Source of the DNA: CAVXNB01 sp963763085
Lineage (GTDB): Bacteria > Actinomycetota > Acidimicrobiia > Acidimicrobiales > Bog-793
Assembly (NCBI GenBank): GCA_963763085.1
Contig: CAVXNB010000003.1
Span: 827,572 to 891,571 of the forward strand
DNA: 64,000 bases
Direction of reading: 5' to 3'
Shown here: piece after piece, positions 62,766-64,000 of the stretch
Layout of the letters: the number at the start of each line of letters is the position of its first letter
How positions within the stretch are numbered: position 1 is the first letter of the stretch
Notes under the pieces: model-generated
What the model was told of the DNA's origin: nothing
The model's database searches: none
The model's input: the letters and a program-made list of their open reading frames with translations, nothing else
Position numbers and translations under genes: made by a program

Positions 62766-63917
62766 TCAGCCCGTACAGCCTGACGCGTTCTCGCCCACGA
62801 TCTTCTCCGCGTCCGCATCCGCTATTCCTTGTATCTGACCGTCGATGTTGGTACACGAGTTCGGCCAGTCGGCACCGCTGTGCGGGTAGTCGGACGACCA
62901 CATCATCGTCTGCACGCCCACGAGGTCGCGGTTGCGCACGGCATAGCGGTCGAGCTGGAACGTGGTGAAGCACTGCCGGTACCAGTACTCCGAGGGCAGC
63001 ATCGAGAGATTGCACTCGGTCCAGAACCGGTGCCGGGCGAAGTTGTCGTTCGTCTGCTCGAGGAAGAACGGGACCCATCCCGCGCCAACCTCGGCCGCGC
63101 CGATGCGCAGGCGGGGGTGCCGTTCGAGCACGCCGCCGAGGATCAGGTGGGACATGAGCGGGATCATGCTGATCGCCTGGCGCTCCTGGTTCAGCATGGG
63201 GAGCGTGATCCGCTTCGTCCGGTCTTCCTTACCCTCGTCCTTCTTGTCGGCGGCCTCGCTGGTCACCTCGACCTCACTACCCTCCTGGAACCCGACATGG
63301 ATGATCGCGGCGAGGTCGAGGTCCTCGAGGACCGACCAGAACCGGTCGTCCTCCTCGTGGTTGGGATGGTCGCCGCCGTTGGGCCACGTCGACAGCAGCA
63401 GGCCCCGAACTCCGGTCAACGCGCTGGCCCGCTTCGCCTCTTTGATCATGTCGTCGACGCCGGTCGAGGGTGTCAGTGCGACGGCGATGAACCGGTCCGG
63501 GGCGTGGGTCGCGAATTCTGAAATCCAGTCGTTGTAGGCGCGCAGGCACGCCAACTGGTAATTCCGGTCGGTCCGGGAGAAGGCCGGCCCGCCGGCGAGA
63601 GCGTAGGTCGGGAACAGGACGTGCATGTCGACCATGTCGACCGCCATGTCGGCGAGGCGCGCCGCCGGGTCCCAAGCACCGGGCCGTCCGACGTCGTAGC
63701 TGTTGCCGAACAACGTCCAGTGCACCGGCGAGGTGCCGACCGCATTCACGAGTGGCGTCACCGTCAGCTGGCGGGTCTCGAAGTTCCAAGCCTTGGCGCC
63801 GCTCGGGCGCTCGATCAGCTGTGGCGCCCGGTCCTGGAACTTCTTCGGCATCCGTTTCAACCACAGATCCGGTGGCTCATTGATGTGCGTGTCCGCGTCG
63901 ACGATGAGAAAGCCCAC
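62766..63917 (-). CDS. Amidohydrolase 2-family metal-dependent hydrolase
   Basis: About 383 residues of the amidohydrolase-2 (ACMSD-like) family. N-terminal metal motif 'FLIVDADTHINEPPDLWLKRMP' (DxHxxEP), 'VHWTLFGNS', 'PDRFIAVALTPSTGVDDMIKEAKRA', 'HVGFQEGSE', 'IPLMSHLILGGVLERHPRLRIGAAEVGAGWVPFFLEQ' and catalytic Asp in 'MMWSSDYPHSGADWPNS'. These enzymes hydrolyse or decarboxylate cyclic or aromatic acids. GTG 63917 follows GGGAGGA; the in-frame ATG 63947 is less likely. Operon partner of the CMD protein. Confidence 0.87.
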   Translation of the reverse strand: MGFLIVDADTHINEPPDLWLKRMPKKFQDRAPQLIERPSGAKAWNFETRQLTVTPLVNAVGTSPVHWTLFGNSYDVGRPGAWDPAARLADMAVDMVDMHVLFPTYALAGGPAFSRTDRNYQLACLRAYNDWISEFATHAPDRFIAVALTPSTGVDDMIKEAKRASALTGVRGLLLSTWPNGGDHPNHEEDDRFWSVLEDLDLAAIIHVGFQEGSEVEVTSEAADKKDEGKEDRTKRITLPMLNQERQAISMIPLMSHLILGGVLERHPRLRIGAAEVGAGWVPFFLEQTNDNFARHRFWTECNLSMLPSEYWYRQCFTTFQLDRYAVRNRDLVGVQTMMWSSDYPHSGADWPNSCTNIDGQIQGIADADAEKIVGENASGCTG

Positions 63918-64000
63918 GATTTCCTCCCGGAGTTGCCAGCCCGACAACTCAGCATACTGAATTTGCCACAGGCGATCCGCTTGACGCGTGCCGGGCCGGC

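Overview
The window is very GC-rich DNA with dense genes on both strands and frequent GTG/TTG starts. Markers of high-GC Actinobacteria include a dapA–rnj–ftsK run, a homodimeric pyruvate dehydrogenase E1 (AceE), a PAC2-family protein, a DUF1707 protein, SufU-type Fe-S assembly and many acyl-CoA genes. A 'GYWLVA…DGGVFTYGDA' surface-protein repeat is, from memory, common in Acidimicrobiia, so an uncultured member of that class is my best guess. No phage, IS, CRISPR or recognisable defence locus was seen. One tRNA gene (Ala-GGC) is present.

1–15 kb: a single minus-strand run of 13 genes (12904 down to 257) encodes a Tat-exported solute-binding protein, OppBCDF-type transporter subunits, an alpha/beta hydrolase, a TPP-dependent 2-oxoacid dehydrogenase E1 alpha/beta pair, an SDR, an MBL-fold hydrolase, a second solute-binding-like protein, an EthD-domain protein and a zinc alcohol dehydrogenase. 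Many neighbours overlap by ATGA/GTGA/TGATG, so it reads as one transport-and-oxidation operon. Most of its genes carry several frameshifts here, whereas the rest of the window has few. Genes needing three or more frame changes are typed 'pseudogene', although sequence error at a contig end is at least as likely as real decay. A PucR-type regulator follows, then tRNA-Ala.

15–34 kb: a hydantoinase-like amidohydrolase and an amidase, a GNAT acetyltransferase, leuS, a VOC protein and beta-carbonic anhydrase. A minus-strand cluster then carries lpd, the E2 acyltransferase, a LipB–LipA fusion, an M24 peptidase, an SDR, an APH-family kinase and a PAC2 protein. It makes E2/E3 of a 2-oxoacid dehydrogenase and the lipoate that E2 needs. 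cysD–cysN–cysC (sulfate activation) and another amidase follow.

34–49.5 kb: a 1220-residue secreted protein of 12 Ig-like repeats, an HSD10-like SDR, RNase HI, aceE, a HhH-GPD glycosylase, thiE, DUF1707, an acyl-CoA dehydrogenase, an MBL hydrolase and sufC–sufS–sufU. AceE can pair with the E2/Lpd at 27–30 kb, and ThiE contributes its TPP cofactor. 49.5–64 kb: a collagen-like surface protein, then thrB, a D,D-carboxypeptidase, ftsK, rnj and dapA on the minus strand. Last come an acyl-CoA dehydrogenase divergent from an acyl-CoA ligase, a carboxymuconolactone-decarboxylase-family protein and an amidohydrolase.

Points most worth a second look are the LipB–LipA fusion with an apparent CTG start, a 60-bp dyad-symmetric element present twice, low-complexity insertions inside AceE and FtsK, and the two repeat-built surface proteins.
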